DNA from: Callorhinus ursinus
Lineage: Eukaryota; Chordata; Mammalia; Carnivora; Otariidae
Length of the DNA stretch: 64,000 bases
Assembly: GCF_003265705.1 (NCBI RefSeq)
Contig: NW_020313159.1
Span: forward strand, 1,500,569-1,564,568
Direction: 5' to 3'
The notes beneath the pieces were generated by a model. It saw nothing but the letters and a program-made list of their open reading frames with translations, did no database searches and was not told where the DNA came from. The translations under genes and the position numbers were made by a program. The first letter of the stretch is position 1. Each line of letters begins with the position of its first letter. This document shows positions 63,147 to 64,000 of the stretch, piece after piece.

Positions 63147-64000
63147 GGGGCGGAGCAAGATGGCGGAGGAGTAGGAGACCTGGGTTTCGTCTGGTCTCAG
63201 GAATTCAGCTGAATAGGGATCAAACCATTCTGAACACCTACGAACTCAACAGGAGATCGAAGAAGAGAGTAGCAACAACTCTCTGAACAGAGAAGTGACC
63301 ACTTACTGGAAGGTAGGACGTGCGGAGAAGTGAATCCGAGGCGATATTCGGGAGGATAGACGGCGGGGGAGGGGGCCTCCGTCGGCCGCTTCTGGCAAGT
63401 GATAGAGCCGCGGAGCACAAAATCGGACCTTTTAGAAGTTGGCTCCGCTGAGGGACGTTGCTGCAGTGGCTAAGCGGGGGGTGGAACCCTCGCGGGACAG
63501 TGTGGTCTCAGGACCCTTGGGGTCACAGAAAGACCGGGGGTGCCTGAGTGCGGCAGAGCTCCCAGGTATCGGAGCAGGGAAGCCGGCTGCAGAGACGGAG
63601 CCGAGGCGCGGGCTCTCAGCTCGGGGTGGCCATAAACTGCGATCTGCGGCCGAGTCGGGCCACTGCTCCTCCAGCAGGGACCCAACAAGCGGCAGAGCCG
63701 GGGAGACTCCCCTTCCTCCCCCGGGAGGAGCGGCGCGGGAGCTCACTGCAGGGATCTGCTGGGTTTGGAGACTCCACACGGGATCGGGTGCCAGAGATAG
63801 AAACGCTCGGTCACAGGCCGGGTGAGCACGGAGTGCGGCCGGAGACCGGGGAGACGGGAGGGACTGCTTTTCTCTGGGGGCGCACTGAGGAGCGGGGCCC
63901 TGAGTTCTCGGCTCCTCTGAGCGGAGATTGGGAGGCCACCATTTTCACCCTGGTCCTCCAAAGCTGTACCGAGAGCTTGCAGAGAACAAAAGCTCCTGAG
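63147..64000 (+). mobile_element. 5' UTR of a LINE-1, continuing past the window
   Basis: The start GGGGCGGAGCAAGATGGCGG is that of an L1 5' UTR, followed by a GC- and CpG-rich promoter region. The sequence remains L1-like to the window end, so an intact 5' end is present. Whether ORF1 and ORF2 follow cannot be seen. The ORFs of up to 128 codons here are in the 5' UTR. Confidence 0.85.
63157..63166 (+). promoter_or_regulatory. YY1-type site at the L1 5' end
   Basis: AAGATGGCGG matches the YY1 core (AAGATGGCGGC). In human L1 a YY1 site at the same place directs accurate transcription start (known). That it acts in this copy is inferred. Confidence 0.75.

Noticed and set aside
26900..64000. 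VIPR2 exons on the minus strand
   Set aside because: The human neighbour of DYNC2I1 is VIPR2, but no minus-strand ORF resembled a secretin-family receptor.

Overview
The window is nuclear DNA of a carnivoran mammal. This rests on about 18 tRNA-Lys-derived SINEC elements (B-box-like core, CT-rich body, A-rich tail) and several young LINE-1 copies whose 3' ends are of the carnivore type. The L1 3' ends look most like those of caniforms such as bears, seals and mustelids, but I cannot fix the species. There is no bacterial, plasmid, phage or CRISPR content.

Positions 1-26,880 hold the 3' half of one protein-coding gene on the + strand, recognised from its protein sequence as DYNC2I1 (formerly WDR60), the dynein-2 intermediate chain 1. 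Thirteen exons (1565-26323) with GT-AG borders and matching phases join into 1,587 nt, or 528 residues plus a stop. They cover the C-terminal WD-repeat propeller. A 3' UTR of about 550 nt ends after overlapping AATAAA signals at 26854-26863. The upstream exons lie left of the window. Introns carry SINEs, L1 fragments, short tandem repeats and one 100-N assembly gap (21438-21537) that sits between inverted SINEs.

Positions 26,900-64,000 look intergenic. I found no convincing coding exon there on either strand. In human the next gene beyond DYNC2I1 is VIPR2 on the opposite strand, and none of its coding sequence was recognised here. The region is a stratigraphy of repeats. A very old antisense LINE (about 28,690-33,180, and a relative at 48,436-50,290) has younger SINEs and a twin-primed L1 nested in it. 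Other contents are MIR, L2 and MLT1 remnants, a TG-rich minisatellite (38,648-38,901), a CA/CG alternating tract (56,114-56,303), a CpG-rich stretch (about 54,720-55,950), a second 100-N gap (37,339-37,438) and, at the right edge, the 5' end of an L1 with a YY1-type promoter motif (from about 63,147).

No new biological system was found. The points most worth checking are two twin-primed L1 insertions with clear target-site duplications, a decoy splice donor 13 nt upstream of the in-frame donor of a small DYNC2I1 exon, and the possibly full-length L1 cut by the right window edge.
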